A DNA stretch of 64,000 bases from assembly GCA_036824005.1 (NCBI GenBank), contig DAITBA010000019.1, positions 8,167-72,166 on the forward strand, given 5' to 3'. Positions within the stretch are counted from its first letter, which is position 1; every line of letters begins with the position of its first letter. This document shows, piece by piece, positions 24,909 through 35,278 of the stretch. The notes beneath the pieces were generated by a model. It was not told the DNA's origin and searched no databases. It saw nothing but the letters and a program-made list of their open reading frames with translations. The stretch comes from DAITBA01 sp036824005. GTDB lineage: Bacteria; Pseudomonadota; Gammaproteobacteria; Burkholderiales; Rhodocyclaceae. The translations under genes were made by a program, and so were the position numbers.

Positions 24909-27900
24909 ATGGTCCTCCCTTTGAGCAGGGGTCTCTATGACCCGGCAAACGAGCATGACGCCTGCGGCGTCGGATTTGTTGCCCACATCCGGGGTGTCAA
25001 GAGCCACGACATCGTCGAGCAGGGGCTGCTGATCCTGAAGAACCTCGACCACCGTGGGGCGGTGGGTGCCGATCCGCTGATGGGTGACGGGGCGGGCCTG
25101 CTTATGCAGATTCCCGATCGCCTGTATCGCGAAGACTTGGCGGCATCCGGCGTCACGCTTCCGCCGCCGGGGGAGTACGGCGTTGGCATGGCATTCCTGC
25201 CCAAGGAAGCGGCGTCGCGCCTTGCCTGCCAGGAAGAGATCGAGCGCGCCGTGCGCGCCGAGGGACAGGTGGTGCTCGGCTGGCGCGATGTACCAGTCGA
25301 TCACTCCATGCCCATGTCGCCCTACGTCAAGACCAAGGAACCCGTGATCCGCCAGATCTTCATCGGTCGCGGCCGCGACATCATGACCACCGATGCCCTG
25401 GAGCGCAAGCTGTACATCATCCGCAAGCGCTCCGGTCACGCGATTCAGGCACTGCGCCTCAAGCACGGGAAGGAGATCTACGTTCCGTCCCTGTCGGCGC
25501 GCACCGTCGTCTACAAGGGCATGTTGCTGGCGCCGCAGGTGGGCGTGTACTACAAGGATTTGCAAGATCCCCGCGCGACCTCTGCGCTGGCATTGGTGCA
25601 TCAGCGCTTCTCCACAAACACCTTCCCGACGTGGGATCTCGCTCACCCATTCCGTTTCATCGCTCACAATGGCGAGATCAACACCCTGCGCGGCAACGTC
25701 AACTGGATCAAGGCGCGCCAGAAAGCGATCTCTTCGCCAGTCCTCGGGCGCGACCTGGACAAGGTGTGGCCACTGATCTACGAAGGACAGTCCGACTCGG
25801 CCTCTTTCGACAATGCGCTCGAACTGCTCTACATGGCGGGCTACTCTCTTGCCCACGCGGTGATGCTCATGATTCCAGAGGCGTGGGAGAAGCACACGCT
25901 GATGGACGAGCACCGGCGCGCATTTTATGAGTATCACGCTGCCATGATGGAACCCTGGGACGGACCGGCCGCCGTGGCGTTTACCGACGGACGCCAGATC
26001 GGCGCGACGCTCGACCGCAACGGCCTGCGCCCTGCACGCTATGTCGTCACGGACGATGATCTCGTGATCATGGCCTCGGAAGTGGGCGTGCTGCCGGTGC
26101 CGGAGTCCAAGATCGTCAAGAAGTGGCGATTGCAGCCAGGCAAGATGTTTCTCATCGACACCGAGGAAGGGCGCATCATCGATGACAAAGAGCTAAAGGA
26201 TGCGCTCGCCAATGCCAAGCCGTACCGCGAGTGGATTCGGCGCATTGGCATCAAGCTGGACGCGCTGCCCAAGCCCTCCGAGCGCGTGGAAGCCGCGCGC
26301 GAGTCGCTGCTCGACCGCCAGCAAGCATTCGGCTATACCCAGGAAGATCTGAAGTTTCTCATGCAACCCATGGCGATTAACGGCGAGGAGCCGATCGGCT
26401 CAATGGGCAACGACTCGCCGCTCGCTGTGCTCTCGGACCGGGCGAAGCCGTTTTACGGTTACTTCAAGCAGCTTTTCGCCCAGGTGACCAATCCCGCTAT
26501 CGACCCGATCAGAGAAGAGTTGGTCATGTCCCTGGTGTCGTTCATCGGGCCGAAGCCGAATCTTCTCGATGTCACCGACATCAATCCGCCCATGCGCCTG
26601 GAGGTGTCTCAGCCGGTGCTCTCCGAAGCGGACATGCAGAAGATCCGCCACATCGAGAAGTATGCGGACGGCAAGTTCCGCTCCTACGAGCTCGATATCT
26701 GCTATCCAGTCGGCTGGGACAAGGAAGGGGTCGAGGCGCGACTGGCCTCACTGTGCGCAGAGGCGGAGGAGGCGGTCAACTCCGGCTACAACATTCTGAT
26801 CGTGTCTGATCGCCAGCTGGATCGCAACTGCGTTGCTATTCCCGCCTTGCTGGCGTTATCCGCCATCCACCAGCACCTCGTGACGCGGGGATTGCGCACG
26901 AGCGCCGGTCTGGTCGTCGAAACCGGTTCGGCGCGAGAGGTGCACCACTTCGCGCTGCTGGGCGGATACGGCGCCGAGGCGATCTATCCGTACCTGGCGC
27001 TGGAAACCGTGGCGGAGATCGCGACGGGATTGCCCGGTCAGATCGACGAAGAGCAGGCGATCAAGAACTACATCAAGGCGATCGGCAAGGGCTTGCTGAA
27101 GGTCATGTCCAAGATGGGCATCTCCACTTACATGTCCTACACCGGCGCCCAGATCTTCGAGGCGGTTGGGCTGCGCAAGGCGTTTGTGGACAAGTACTTC
27201 ACCGGCACGCCGACGCAGGTGGAGGGGGTCGGTATCTTCGAGGTCGCCGAGGAGGCCATTCGCCTGCATCGCAGTGCCTTTGGCAACGACCCGCTGCTGG
27301 CGAACATGCTGGATGCCGGCGGTGAATACGCCTGGCGCACGCGCGGCGACGAGCATATGTGGACGCCCGATGCCATCGCCAAGTTGCAGCACTCCACGCG
27401 CTCGGGCAATTTTCAGACGTACAAGGAGTACGCTCGCATCATCAACGATCAGAGCAAGCGCCACATGACGTTGCGTGGCCTGTTCGAATTCAGACCGGCC
27501 GGCGCCGCCGTTCCGATCGAGGAAGTCGAACCAGCCCGGGAAATCGTCAAGCGCTTCGCAACTGGCGCGATGTCGCTCGGCTCCATCTCCACCGAAGCCC
27601 ATACGACGCTGGCGATTGCCATGAACCGAATCGGCGGCAAGTCGAATACCGGCGAAGGCGGTGAGGATCCGCGGCGCTACAAGCCGATCAAGGAGGGTGA
27701 CACCCTCGCCGGCCTGCTCGGTAAGGACCGCATCGAGCGCGACTTGGTGCTCAAGGCGGGTGACTCCCTGCGCTCCAAGATCAAGCAGGTCGCGTCAGGG
27801 CGCTTTGGTGTTACGACGGAATACTTGGTAAGTGCGGACCAGATTCAGATCAAGGTTGCCCAGGGCGCGAAACCGGGTGAGGGTGGCCAACTGCCCGGAC

Positions 27901-29543
27901 ACAAGGTCTCCGAATACATCGCGGAACTGCGCTTCTCCGTGCCGGGCGTCGGGCTTATTTCTCCGCCTCCGCATCACGACATTTACTCGATCGAGGATCT
28001 GGCGCAGCTCATCCATGATCTGAAGAACGCCAATCCGAGTGCTTCAATTTCTGTGAAGCTCGTCTCCGAGGTCGGCGTGGGGACCATTGCCGCGGGCGTG
28101 GCCAAGGCGAAATCCGATCACGTGACCATCGCTGGCCACGATGGCGGCACCGGCGCGTCGCCTTGGAGTTCGATAAAGCACGCCGGCACGCCCTGGGAAC
28201 TCGGGCTCGCCGAAACCCAGCAGACACTGGTCATCAATCGGCTGCGCGGCCGCATTGCCGTTCAGGTGGACGGCCAGATGAAGACCGGCCGCGATGTCGT
28301 CATTGGTGCCCTGCTCGGTGCCGATGAGTTTGGGTTTGCGACGGCGCCGCTCGTAGTCGAAGGCTGCATCATGATGCGCAAATGCCACCTCAACACCTGT
28401 CCTGTGGGCGTCGCCACCCAGGACCCGGTCCTGCGCAAGCGCTTTTCCGGTCAGCCAGAGCACGTGGTGAACTATTTCTTCTTCGTCGCCGAGGAAGTGC
28501 GAGAAATCATGGCGCAGCTGGGGGTGAGGAGATTCGCCGATCTTATCGGTCGGGCGGTTTTGCTCGACACGCGCAAGGGCGTCGAGCACTGGAAGGCGAA
28601 AGGGCTCGATTTCAGCCGACTGTTTTTTCAGCCCCAGGTTCCGGCCGACGTCGCCCGCTACAACTGCGAAGAGCAAGATCACGGCCTGGCAAGAGCGCTC
28701 GATCACAAACTGATCGAGCTGGCGTTTCCTGCCTTGGAGCGCGGCGAGAAAGTGCGCATCGACATGCCGATCCGCAATGTCAATCGCACGGTCGGCACCA
28801 TGCTGTCGAGCCGGATCGCGGCCAAGCAGGGTCACGCCGGATTGCCGGATGACACGATTCACATCACCTTCACGGGCAGTGCCGGGCAAAGCTTCGGTGC
28901 GTTCCTCGCTCGCGGCGTGACGTTGGAGCTGATCGGCGATGCCAACGATTACACAGGCAAGGGGCTCTCGGGCGGACGGCTGATCGTTCGACCCCACGCC
29001 GAATTCCGCGGCAACCCGCAGGAGAACATCATCATCGGCAACACCGTGATGTATGGAGCCATCGACGGCGAGGCGTACTTCAGGGGTGTGGCGGGCGAGC
29101 GCTTCCTGGTGCGCAACTCGGGGGGCACGGCCGTCGTGGAAGGCGTCGGCGACCACGGATGCGAATACATGACAGGTGGAACCTGTGTCGTGCTTGGCAG
29201 CACCGGGCGCAACTTCGCCGGCGGCATGAGCGGTGGCATTGCCTACGTTTACGATCCAGGTGGGGCGTTCAAGGACCGCTGCAATCTGTCAATGGTCGAC
29301 CTGGAGGCGCTTGCCGCGCCGGGCACGACTCCAAAGGATCTGCGCCATCACGGCGAGGATGACGACGCGCTGCTGCGGCGGCTGATCGACAGCCATGCCC
29401 GCTTTACCGGATCCGATGTGGCAAAGGCGATTCTGGGAAACTGGCAGGTGGCACGGACCTTGTTCGTCAAAGTATTTCCGAAGGAATACCGTCGGGCCTT
29501 GAAGGAGCTTGCAGGGAAGGCCGCAACACAACCGGTAAAGTGA
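24909..29543 (+). CDS. gltB: Glutamate synthase (NADPH) large subunit
   Basis: Encodes 1544 residues from ATG 24909, which has AAGGAA upstream and gives the family N-terminus; an extension to 24831 is not credible. Cys19 in HDACGVGF is the amidotransferase nucleophile after removal of an 18-residue propeptide. Domains in order: GATase type 2 (to ~430), central domain, FMN/2-oxoglutarate site (LPPHHDIYS-type motif SPPPHHDIYSIEDL), 3Fe-4S ligands in CIMMRKCHLNTCPVG, and the C-terminal GxGxG helix. It transfers the glutamine amide to 2-oxoglutarate. Partner gltD follows. Confidence 0.97.
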   Translation: MVLPLSRGLYDPANEHDACGVGFVAHIRGVKSHDIVEQGLLILKNLDHRGAVGADPLMGDGAGLLMQIPDRLYREDLAASGVTLPPPGEYGVGMAFLPKEAASRLACQEEIERAVRAEGQVVLGWRDVPVDHSMPMSPYVKTKEPVIRQIFIGRGRDIMTTDALERKLYIIRKRSGHAIQALRLKHGKEIYVPSLSARTVVYKGMLLAPQVGVYYKDLQDPRATSALALVHQRFSTNTFPTWDLAHPFRFIAHNGEINTLRGNVNWIKARQKAISSPVLGRDLDKVWPLIYEGQSDSASFDNALELLYMAGYSLAHAVMLMIPEAWEKHTLMDEHRRAFYEYHAAMMEPWDGPAAVAFTDGRQIGATLDRNGLRPARYVVTDDDLVIMASEVGVLPVPESKIVKKWRLQPGKMFLIDTEEGRIIDDKELKDALANAKPYREWIRRIGIKLDALPKPSERVEAARESLLDRQQAFGYTQEDLKFLMQPMAINGEEPIGSMGNDSPLAVLSDRAKPFYGYFKQLFAQVTNPAIDPIREELVMSLVSFIGPKPNLLDVTDINPPMRLEVSQPVLSEADMQKIRHIEKYADGKFRSYELDICYPVGWDKEGVEARLASLCAEAEEAVNSGYNILIVSDRQLDRNCVAIPALLALSAIHQHLVTRGLRTSAGLVVETGSAREVHHFALLGGYGAEAIYPYLALETVAEIATGLPGQIDEEQAIKNYIKAIGKGLLKVMSKMGISTYMSYTGAQIFEAVGLRKAFVDKYFTGTPTQVEGVGIFEVAEEAIRLHRSAFGNDPLLANMLDAGGEYAWRTRGDEHMWTPDAIAKLQHSTRSGNFQTYKEYARIINDQSKRHMTLRGLFEFRPAGAAVPIEEVEPAREIVKRFATGAMSLGSISTEAHTTLAIAMNRIGGKSNTGEGGEDPRRYKPIKEGDTLAGLLGKDRIERDLVLKAGDSLRSKIKQVASGRFGVTTEYLVSADQIQIKVAQGAKPGEGGQLPGHKVSEYIAELRFSVPGVGLISPPPHHDIYSIEDLAQLIHDLKNANPSASISVKLVSEVGVGTIAAGVAKAKSDHVTIAGHDGGTGASPWSSIKHAGTPWELGLAETQQTLVINRLRGRIAVQVDGQMKTGRDVVIGALLGADEFGFATAPLVVEGCIMMRKCHLNTCPVGVATQDPVLRKRFSGQPEHVVNYFFFVAEEVREIMAQLGVRRFADLIGRAVLLDTRKGVEHWKAKGLDFSRLFFQPQVPADVARYNCEEQDHGLARALDHKLIELAFPALERGEKVRIDMPIRNVNRTVGTMLSSRIAAKQGHAGLPDDTIHITFTGSAGQSFGAFLARGVTLELIGDANDYTGKGLSGGRLIVRPHAEFRGNPQENIIIGNTVMYGAIDGEAYFRGVAGERFLVRNSGGTAVVEGVGDHGCEYMTGGTCVVLGSTGRNFAGGMSGGIAYVYDPGGAFKDRCNLSMVDLEALAAPGTTPKDLRHHGEDDDALLRRLIDSHARFTGSDVAKAILGNWQVARTLFVKVFPKEYRRALKELAGKAATQPVK

Positions 29544-29644
29544 AAGTTTTGGTTGGCGGCGTGAGGGAACGATGCGACAAGGGCATGCGCAGCGTAGGTG
29601 TGTCCTGGCGGTTGGTTGTTTGAGATTTTTTTGGAGTCGGTTGG

Positions 29645-31075
29645 ATGGGCAAGCCCACGGGATTTCTTGAACTGCAGCGTCTGAGCGAGACGTACGAACC
29701 GGTTGCGCAACGGCTGACGCACTATCGCGAGTTCGTGTTCGCGTTGTCCGATGATGACGCCGTCAAGCAAGGGGCGCGCTGCATGGATTGCGGCATTCCC
29801 TATTGCAACAACGGTTGTCCGGTCAACAACGTCATACCCGATTGGAATGATCTGGTCTATCGCGGGCGATTTCGCGAGGCGATCGAGGTACTGCACTCGA
29901 CCAACAACTTTCCGGAGTTTACCGGCCGCATTTGTCCGGCGCCGTGCGAGGCGGCGTGCACGCTCAATATCAACAATGATCCGGTTGGCATCAAGTCCAT
30001 CGAGCATTTCATCATCGACAAGGCGTGGCAAGATGGTTGGGTGAAGCCGCAGCCAGCGGAGCACAAGACCGGCAAGCGCGTAGCGGTGGTGGGCTCGGGC
30101 CCGTCGGGACTGGCATGCGCGCAGCAGTTGGCGCGAGCGGGCCATGACGTAGTGGTGTTCGAGAAGGCCGATCGGATCGGCGGCCTGCTGCGTTATGGCA
30201 TTCCGGACTTCAAGCTTGAGAAAGGCACTATCGATCGCCGTCTGGAGCAGATGCGCGCCGAGGGGGTCGAATTCCGGACCAATCAGAATGTCGGTGTGAA
30301 TGTACCGGCCCGGCAGCTCGCGGACCAGTTCGACGCCGTCGTGCTCGCCGGGGGCGCGGAACAGCCACGGGACCTGCCGGTCCCAGGACGTGATCTCGAT
30401 GGCGTGCATTTCGCAATGGAATTTCTGCCGCAGCAGAACCGGGCCGTTGCCGGCGACAAGTTGCCTGCCCAGATTCTGGCGACTGGGAAGCACGTGGTGG
30501 TCATCGGCGGCGGCGACACGGGGTCGGACTGCGTTGGCACGTCGAATCGACAAGGCGCCGCGACGGTGGTCCAGTTCGAGCTGCTGCCACAGCCGCCGGA
30601 GCGGGAAAACACCCCTCTGGTCTGGCCGTACTGGCCGCTCAAGCTGCGCACCTCCAGTTCCCATGAGGAAGGTTGTGCCCGCGACTGGTCCGTGGCGACG
30701 AAGGAGTTCCTCGGCAAAGACGGCAAGGTGGAGGCTCTTCGCGCCGTCCGGGTCGAGTGGAAGGACGGCAGGATGACCGAGATTCCCGGCACGGAGTTCG
30801 AGATCAAAGCCGACCTGGTGTTCCTGGCGATGGGGTTCCTCGGTCCGGTGCAGAAAGGTTTGCTCGATGAACTCGGCGTCGAACGGGACGCGCGCAGCAA
30901 CGTCAAGGCGGATACCGATGGCTGCAGCGCCTATCAGACGTCCTTACCCAAGGTATTTGCTGCGGGCGACATGCGACGCGGCCAATCGCTGGTCGTGTGG
31001 GCGATCCGGGAAGGCCGGCAGTGCGCGCGGGCCGTGGACGAGTTCCTGACGGGTTGCTCGACGCTACCGCGCTGA
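29645..31075 (+). CDS. gltD: Glutamate synthase (NADPH) small subunit
   Basis: Encodes 476 residues. Two N-terminal 4Fe-4S motifs are present (CMDCGIPYCNNGCP and CPAPCEAAC). The FAD site is VAVVGSGPSGLACAQQL and the NADPH site VVVIGGGDTGSDCVG. It passes electrons from NADPH to the large subunit. It lies 101 bases after gltB, probably in the same operon, and its 3' end overlaps the convergent DUF4124 gene by 12 bases. Confidence 0.96.
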   Translation: MGKPTGFLELQRLSETYEPVAQRLTHYREFVFALSDDDAVKQGARCMDCGIPYCNNGCPVNNVIPDWNDLVYRGRFREAIEVLHSTNNFPEFTGRICPAPCEAACTLNINNDPVGIKSIEHFIIDKAWQDGWVKPQPAEHKTGKRVAVVGSGPSGLACAQQLARAGHDVVVFEKADRIGGLLRYGIPDFKLEKGTIDRRLEQMRAEGVEFRTNQNVGVNVPARQLADQFDAVVLAGGAEQPRDLPVPGRDLDGVHFAMEFLPQQNRAVAGDKLPAQILATGKHVVVIGGGDTGSDCVGTSNRQGAATVVQFELLPQPPERENTPLVWPYWPLKLRTSSSHEEGCARDWSVATKEFLGKDGKVEALRAVRVEWKDGRMTEIPGTEFEIKADLVFLAMGFLGPVQKGLLDELGVERDARSNVKADTDGCSAYQTSLPKVFAAGDMRRGQSLVVWAIREGRQCARAVDEFLTGCSTLPR

Positions 31076-31648
31076 GGTCGACCGCGTCTCCGTGTCGCGG
31101 ACGTGGGTCCCGGCTGTCGATCGGGGTTTCTCGGTGCGTAGGCTGCGCGGCGCTCCGGGAGTAACGCTCACAGGATTGAGAGGTGGCCGGACTTGAGCCC
31201 GATAGGGATACCGGCTTTGCGGGACTACCACCACAGTGTCGTAGCGCGCGCCGTAGGGGTCGGAATCACAGTCGACTCGACGTTCGCGTTCGCACGCTGC
31301 GCGTAGCCGGGCCAGGCGCGCGGCTTCAGCGTCGCTCTGGGCTTGTGCGGCATTCGCACGGGCGCGCTTTTCCTCCTCCAGCTCTTGCTCTGCCCGCGCC
31401 AGACGCCTCTCCAACTCCCGATCGCGCGCGTCCGCCCTGGGCGCGGAGGCGGGCCCGGAAATGATCGTGACCGTCGACGCCTCGGGCGGCAAAGCCTTCG
31501 CCGCGGCCCGTTTGGGCGGTTCGCTGCCGTAATTGACGACACCTTTCTCGTCTACCCACTTGTAGACCTGCCCGTGTGCTGCGCTCGCGGCAGTCAGTGA
31601 ACACAACACCAGCGAACAGACAAACCATGGTGTGGCAGCGAAATTCAT
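31064..31648 (-). CDS. DUF4124-domain periplasmic protein
   Basis: Encodes 194 residues from ATG 31648, giving a signal peptide (FVCSLVLCSLTAASA). The mature N-terminus GQVYKWVDEKGVVNYGSEPP is the DUF4124 signature, common in beta- and gammaproteobacterial envelope proteins of unknown function. A long charged coiled coil (ADARDRELERRLARAEQEL onward) follows, then a Tyr/Pro/Arg-rich tail. A GTG at 31684 is in frame but adds a polar stretch before the signal. Confidence 0.72.
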   Translation of the reverse strand: MNFAATPWFVCSLVLCSLTAASAAHGQVYKWVDEKGVVNYGSEPPKRAAAKALPPEASTVTIISGPASAPRADARDRELERRLARAEQELEEEKRARANAAQAQSDAEAARLARLRAACERERRVDCDSDPYGARYDTVVVVPQSRYPYRAQVRPPLNPVSVTPGAPRSLRTEKPRSTAGTHVRDTETRSTSAR

Positions 31649-31903
31649 TATTGGATCGCGGCACGCTTCGTCGGGAACGCACATTTGAACATTTTCGAGC
31701 GAAATCGTTCCGGGGGCAATCGGCGCGGATAGCGTGGTCTAAGAAGCCTTCATCCATAGGATGCCGCCATGAAACCTGACGTGTTCCGCGACACTGCTAT
31801 TCCAGGCGCGCGACATGCTGCCTGGGCGTGCCAAACTGCGCAAAAGCGAGAAAATCGAGCGTGCTAGAATCGGCTGGCCCCGGCAGTCAGCAGAGCAACC
31901 AGT
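31649..31903. other. Divergent intergenic region with candidate extended -10 for glmU
   Basis: This 255-base gap separates the divergent DUF4124 and glmU genes. On the plus strand TGCTAGAAT (31862-31870) is an extended -10 element; no good -35 stands 17 bases upstream. A start near 31877 would give a short leader before ATG 31904. No gene is seen. Confidence 0.35.
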
Positions 31904-33268
31904 ATGGAAGTCATAGTCCTCGCAGCGGGTCAGGGAAAGCGGATGCGCTCACACCTACCCAAAGTTCTTCAGCCGTTGGCCGGCAAACCAATCCTGGCCC
32001 ACGTCATCGCGACGGCTCGCGCATTGTCAGCCCGGCGAATTTGCGTCGTTTACGGCCATGGTGGCGATCGGGTGCCGGCGTCATTCGCTGGACAAGACCT
32101 TGATTGGGTCAAGCAGGAACCGCAACTCGGCACGGGGCACGCTGTCCAGCAGGCGCTGCCGCTTCTCGACGACGGCGAGGTTGCTCTTGTCCTTTACGGC
32201 GATGTGCCGTTGATCGCGGCCGAAACCCTGCAACGCCTGATCAAGGAAGCCGAGGGCGGCAAGCTGGCGCTGCTCACGGTCGAACTGGACGAGCCAACCG
32301 GCTACGGACGAATCATCCGCGACGCGAGCGGACGCGTCGTCTTCATTGTCGAAGAAAAGGACGCGACGCCCGAGCAGCGACGCATCCGGGAGATCAACAC
32401 CGGCATTCTCGTTGCGCCTGTTGCAGCGCTCCGGCGCTGGCTGAGCCGGGTCGGAAACAACAATGCCCAAGCCGAATACTACCTAACGGACATCGTTGCG
32501 CTGGCGGTGGGCGAGGGCATCGACGTCAGGACGGCGCAGCCACGGTCCACCTGGGAAACGCTGGGGGTGAATAGCAAGATCCAGCTCGCGGAACTCGAGC
32601 GCACGCTGCAGCGTGAGATTGCAATGCGTCTGCTCGAGCAGGGGGTGACCCTGGCCGACCCCGCCCGGTTCGACGTGCGCGGTGAGCTCGTTTGCGGGCG
32701 CGATGTCGAGATCGACGTCGGTTGCGTATTCGAAGGCCAGGTCAAACTGGGCGACGGCGTTCGTGTCGGGCCGAACTGTGTCCTGCGCAATGTCAGTGTC
32801 GCGGCGGGAACGCACATCGCCGCGTTTTCCCTGCTCGAAGATTCGCGCGTCGGACCAGACTGTCGTATCGGGCCATACGCGCGTCTGCGGCCTGGCACCG
32901 TTCTGGGCGAAGATGTCCACATCGGCAACTTCGTCGAGGTCAAGAATAGCCAGATCGCGGACCACTCCAAGGCCAACCACCTGGCATACGTCGGCGACGC
33001 GACGGTGGGACGCAACGTCAATGTCGGCGCCGGAACGATAACTTGCAATTACGACGGGGCGAACAAGCACCGCACGGTCATAGAGGATGATGTGTTCATC
33101 GGTTCCGACACTCAGTTGGTTGCCCCAGTAATCGTCGGCCGTGGTGCGACACTCGGCGCCGGTACAACGCTTACCCGCGATGCGCCTGCGGAGCAGCTCA
33201 CCATTTCGCGGGTCAAGCAACAGTCGATCGCTGGCTGGAAGCGGCCGGTCAAGCCGAAGAAGGATTAG
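31904..33268 (+). CDS. glmU: Bifunctional GlcNAc-1-P uridyltransferase / glucosamine-1-P acetyltransferase
   Basis: Encodes 454 residues. The N-terminal pyrophosphorylase domain has LAAGQGKRMRSHLPKVLQPLAGKP, YGDVPLI and ENTDI-equivalent INTGILV; the C-terminal left-handed beta-helix (from about residue 250) has repeated hexapeptides and the catalytic region HSKANHLAYVGDATVG and GAGTITCNYDGANKH. It makes UDP-GlcNAc for peptidoglycan and LPS. glmS follows 47 bases on, so both committed steps are linked. Confidence 0.96.
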   Translation: MEVIVLAAGQGKRMRSHLPKVLQPLAGKPILAHVIATARALSARRICVVYGHGGDRVPASFAGQDLDWVKQEPQLGTGHAVQQALPLLDDGEVALVLYGDVPLIAAETLQRLIKEAEGGKLALLTVELDEPTGYGRIIRDASGRVVFIVEEKDATPEQRRIREINTGILVAPVAALRRWLSRVGNNNAQAEYYLTDIVALAVGEGIDVRTAQPRSTWETLGVNSKIQLAELERTLQREIAMRLLEQGVTLADPARFDVRGELVCGRDVEIDVGCVFEGQVKLGDGVRVGPNCVLRNVSVAAGTHIAAFSLLEDSRVGPDCRIGPYARLRPGTVLGEDVHIGNFVEVKNSQIADHSKANHLAYVGDATVGRNVNVGAGTITCNYDGANKHRTVIEDDVFIGSDTQLVAPVIVGRGATLGAGTTLTRDAPAEQLTISRVKQQSIAGWKRPVKPKKD

Positions 33269-33315
33269 CAAGCGCGCGGTGCGCGCGCGCATCCAGCAAG
33301 GATCCAGGAGGTCAT

Positions 33316-35142
33316 ATGTGCGGCATCGTGGCGGCAGTCGCCAGCAGGAATATCGTTCCCGTGCTCATTGAAGGGCTGCGCAAGCTCGAGTATCGCGGCT
33401 ATGACTCGGCGGGTATCGCGGTGCTCAACGGCGGCCTGCGGCGGATTCGTTCAGTCGGGCGTGTCGCCGAACTGGCGCAGCAGGCCGATCAGTCCGCCTT
33501 CGACGCGCCGGTAGGCATCGCCCATACGCGCTGGGCAACCCACGGCGTGCCCTCCGAACGCAACGCCCACCCCCACGTCAGCGAAGGTTTGGCAGTCGTC
33601 CATAACGGCATCGTCGAGAACTTCGAGGAACTGCGCGCCGAGCTGACTGCCGACGGCTATGTGTTCACCTCTGAAACCGACACGGAGGTCATTGCCCACC
33701 TCGTGCAGCGCGAACTCGCGAGCCATGGCAATCTGCTCGACGCAGCGCGAGCCGCGTGCGCGCGGCTGGTGGGCGCCTACGCCATCGCCGTCGTGTCGCA
33801 AAGCGATCCGCAACGCATCATCGTTGCTCGCCACGGCTCGCCGCTGGTGCTTGGCGTGTCCGGCAGCGGCAACTATGCAGCCTCCGACGCCTCCGCGTTG
33901 CTACAGGTGACGCGCGACATGATCTATCTCGAGGACGGTGACGTTGCCGACATCCGGCGCGATGCGTATCGCATTATGCGTGTGGATGGCACGGAGGTTT
34001 CGCGGCCGGTCCAACAGAGCGCGCTGTCGGCCGACGCCGTGGAACTGGGTCAGTACCGGCACTACATGCAGAAGGAGATCTTCGAGCAGCCTCGCGCGCT
34101 TGGCGACACGTTGGAGATGATCAGCGGCGCCGGACGCATTGCGCCTCAGCTCTTCGGCGCCCAGGCGCAGGAGGTGTTCTCCGGTGTAGGCGGGGTGCTC
34201 ATCCTTGCCTGCGGCACCAGCTATCACGCCGGACTGGTGGCCCGCTACTGGATGGAGTCGGTGGCAAAACTGCCCTGCTCCGTGGAGATTGCCAGCGAGT
34301 ACCGATACCGGGTTTCGGTGCCCGGTGCCGACACCCTCGTCGTTGCGATCTCGCAGTCGGGCGAAACGGCGGACACGCTGGCGGCATTGAAGCATGCCAA
34401 ATCACTGGGCATGACGCGCACGCTGGCAATCTGCAATGTGCCCGAATCGGCCCTCGTGCGTGAGACGGCGCTGCGCTTTCTCACGCGCGCCGGTCCAGAG
34501 ATCGGCGTGGCGTCCACCAAAGCATTCACGACACAGCTTGCGGCCTTGTTTCTGCTGGTGGCGGCCTTGGCAAAGCTGCGCGGCATGCTCACCCCAGAGG
34601 AGGAAACGCAACACATCCACGCGTTGCGTCACCTGCCGGCGGCAGTCGCAAAGGTGCTTGACCTGGAGCCCCAGATCGAGCGCTGGGCGGAGCGATTCGC
34701 AATGAAACAGCACGCACTATTTCTCGGCCGCGGCCGGCATTATCCGATCGCTCTCGAGGGCGCGCTCAAGTTGAAGGAGATCTCCTACCTCCATGCCGAA
34801 GCCTATCCTGCAGGAGAGCTCAAGCACGGGCCGCTGGCGCTGATCGACAAGGAGATGCCGGTGATCGCCGTCGCACCGCGCGATGACCTGCTGGAGAAGC
34901 TCAAATCCAACCTGCAGGAGGTGCGGGCGCGCGGCGGCGAACTCTACGTGTTCGCCGATGCCGAGAGCGAGATCCCGGAGTCCGAGGGCGTACATATCAT
35001 CCGTATGCCCGAGCACTATGGCCTGCTGTCACCTGTGCTCCATGTCGTGTCCCTGCAGCTGCTGGCCTATCACGCTGCCCTGGTGAAAGGCACCGACGTA
35101 GACAAGCCCCGCAACCTGGCCAAATCCGTCACTGTGGAATAA
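33316..35142 (+). CDS. glmS: Glutamine-fructose-6-phosphate aminotransferase
   Basis: Encodes 608 residues, standard length. Cys2 after Met removal is the glutaminase nucleophile (MCGIVAAVA). HTRWATHG, HNGIVENF and the two SIS domains (ACGTSYHAG, SQSGETADT, then GRGRHYPIALEGALKLKEISYLHAE) are intact, ending DKPRNLAKSVTVE. It forms glucosamine-6-phosphate from fructose-6-phosphate and glutamine. A GGAGG site precedes the ATG. Confidence 0.97.
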   Translation: MCGIVAAVASRNIVPVLIEGLRKLEYRGYDSAGIAVLNGGLRRIRSVGRVAELAQQADQSAFDAPVGIAHTRWATHGVPSERNAHPHVSEGLAVVHNGIVENFEELRAELTADGYVFTSETDTEVIAHLVQRELASHGNLLDAARAACARLVGAYAIAVVSQSDPQRIIVARHGSPLVLGVSGSGNYAASDASALLQVTRDMIYLEDGDVADIRRDAYRIMRVDGTEVSRPVQQSALSADAVELGQYRHYMQKEIFEQPRALGDTLEMISGAGRIAPQLFGAQAQEVFSGVGGVLILACGTSYHAGLVARYWMESVAKLPCSVEIASEYRYRVSVPGADTLVVAISQSGETADTLAALKHAKSLGMTRTLAICNVPESALVRETALRFLTRAGPEIGVASTKAFTTQLAALFLLVAALAKLRGMLTPEEETQHIHALRHLPAAVAKVLDLEPQIERWAERFAMKQHALFLGRGRHYPIALEGALKLKEISYLHAEAYPAGELKHGPLALIDKEMPVIAVAPRDDLLEKLKSNLQEVRARGGELYVFADAESEIPESEGVHIIRMPEHYGLLSPVLHVVSLQLLAYHAALVKGTDVDKPRNLAKSVTVE

Positions 35143-35260
35143 CGCCTGGGCGCCGCAAGCACTCGTCGCCCACGGCGTCGTTGTTTCATGGCGGTGGTGC
35201 GTACGCGGTCGAGCTGAGAGCGGCTTCATATGTCATAACAATGCCTTGCGCCGGCTCAAA

Positions 35261-35278
35261 GTTGACGTTTACGTCAAC
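35261..35278. promoter_or_regulatory. Palindromic operator upstream of icmF
   Basis: GTTGACGT-TT-ACGTCAAC is a perfect 8-bp inverted repeat with a two-base centre. It overlaps the -35 box of the icmF promoter, as expected for an operator. From memory it resembles sites of MerR-family LiuR-type regulators of branched-chain amino acid breakdown; that assignment is inference. Confidence 0.55.

Noticed and set aside
28044..29156. Long open frame antisense to gltB
   Set aside because: The GltB C-terminal domain is intact on the other strand; no start signal.
33269..33315. glmS ribozyme or riboswitch before glmS
   Set aside because: The gap is 47 bases, far too short for the ribozyme, which is typical of Gram-positive bacteria.
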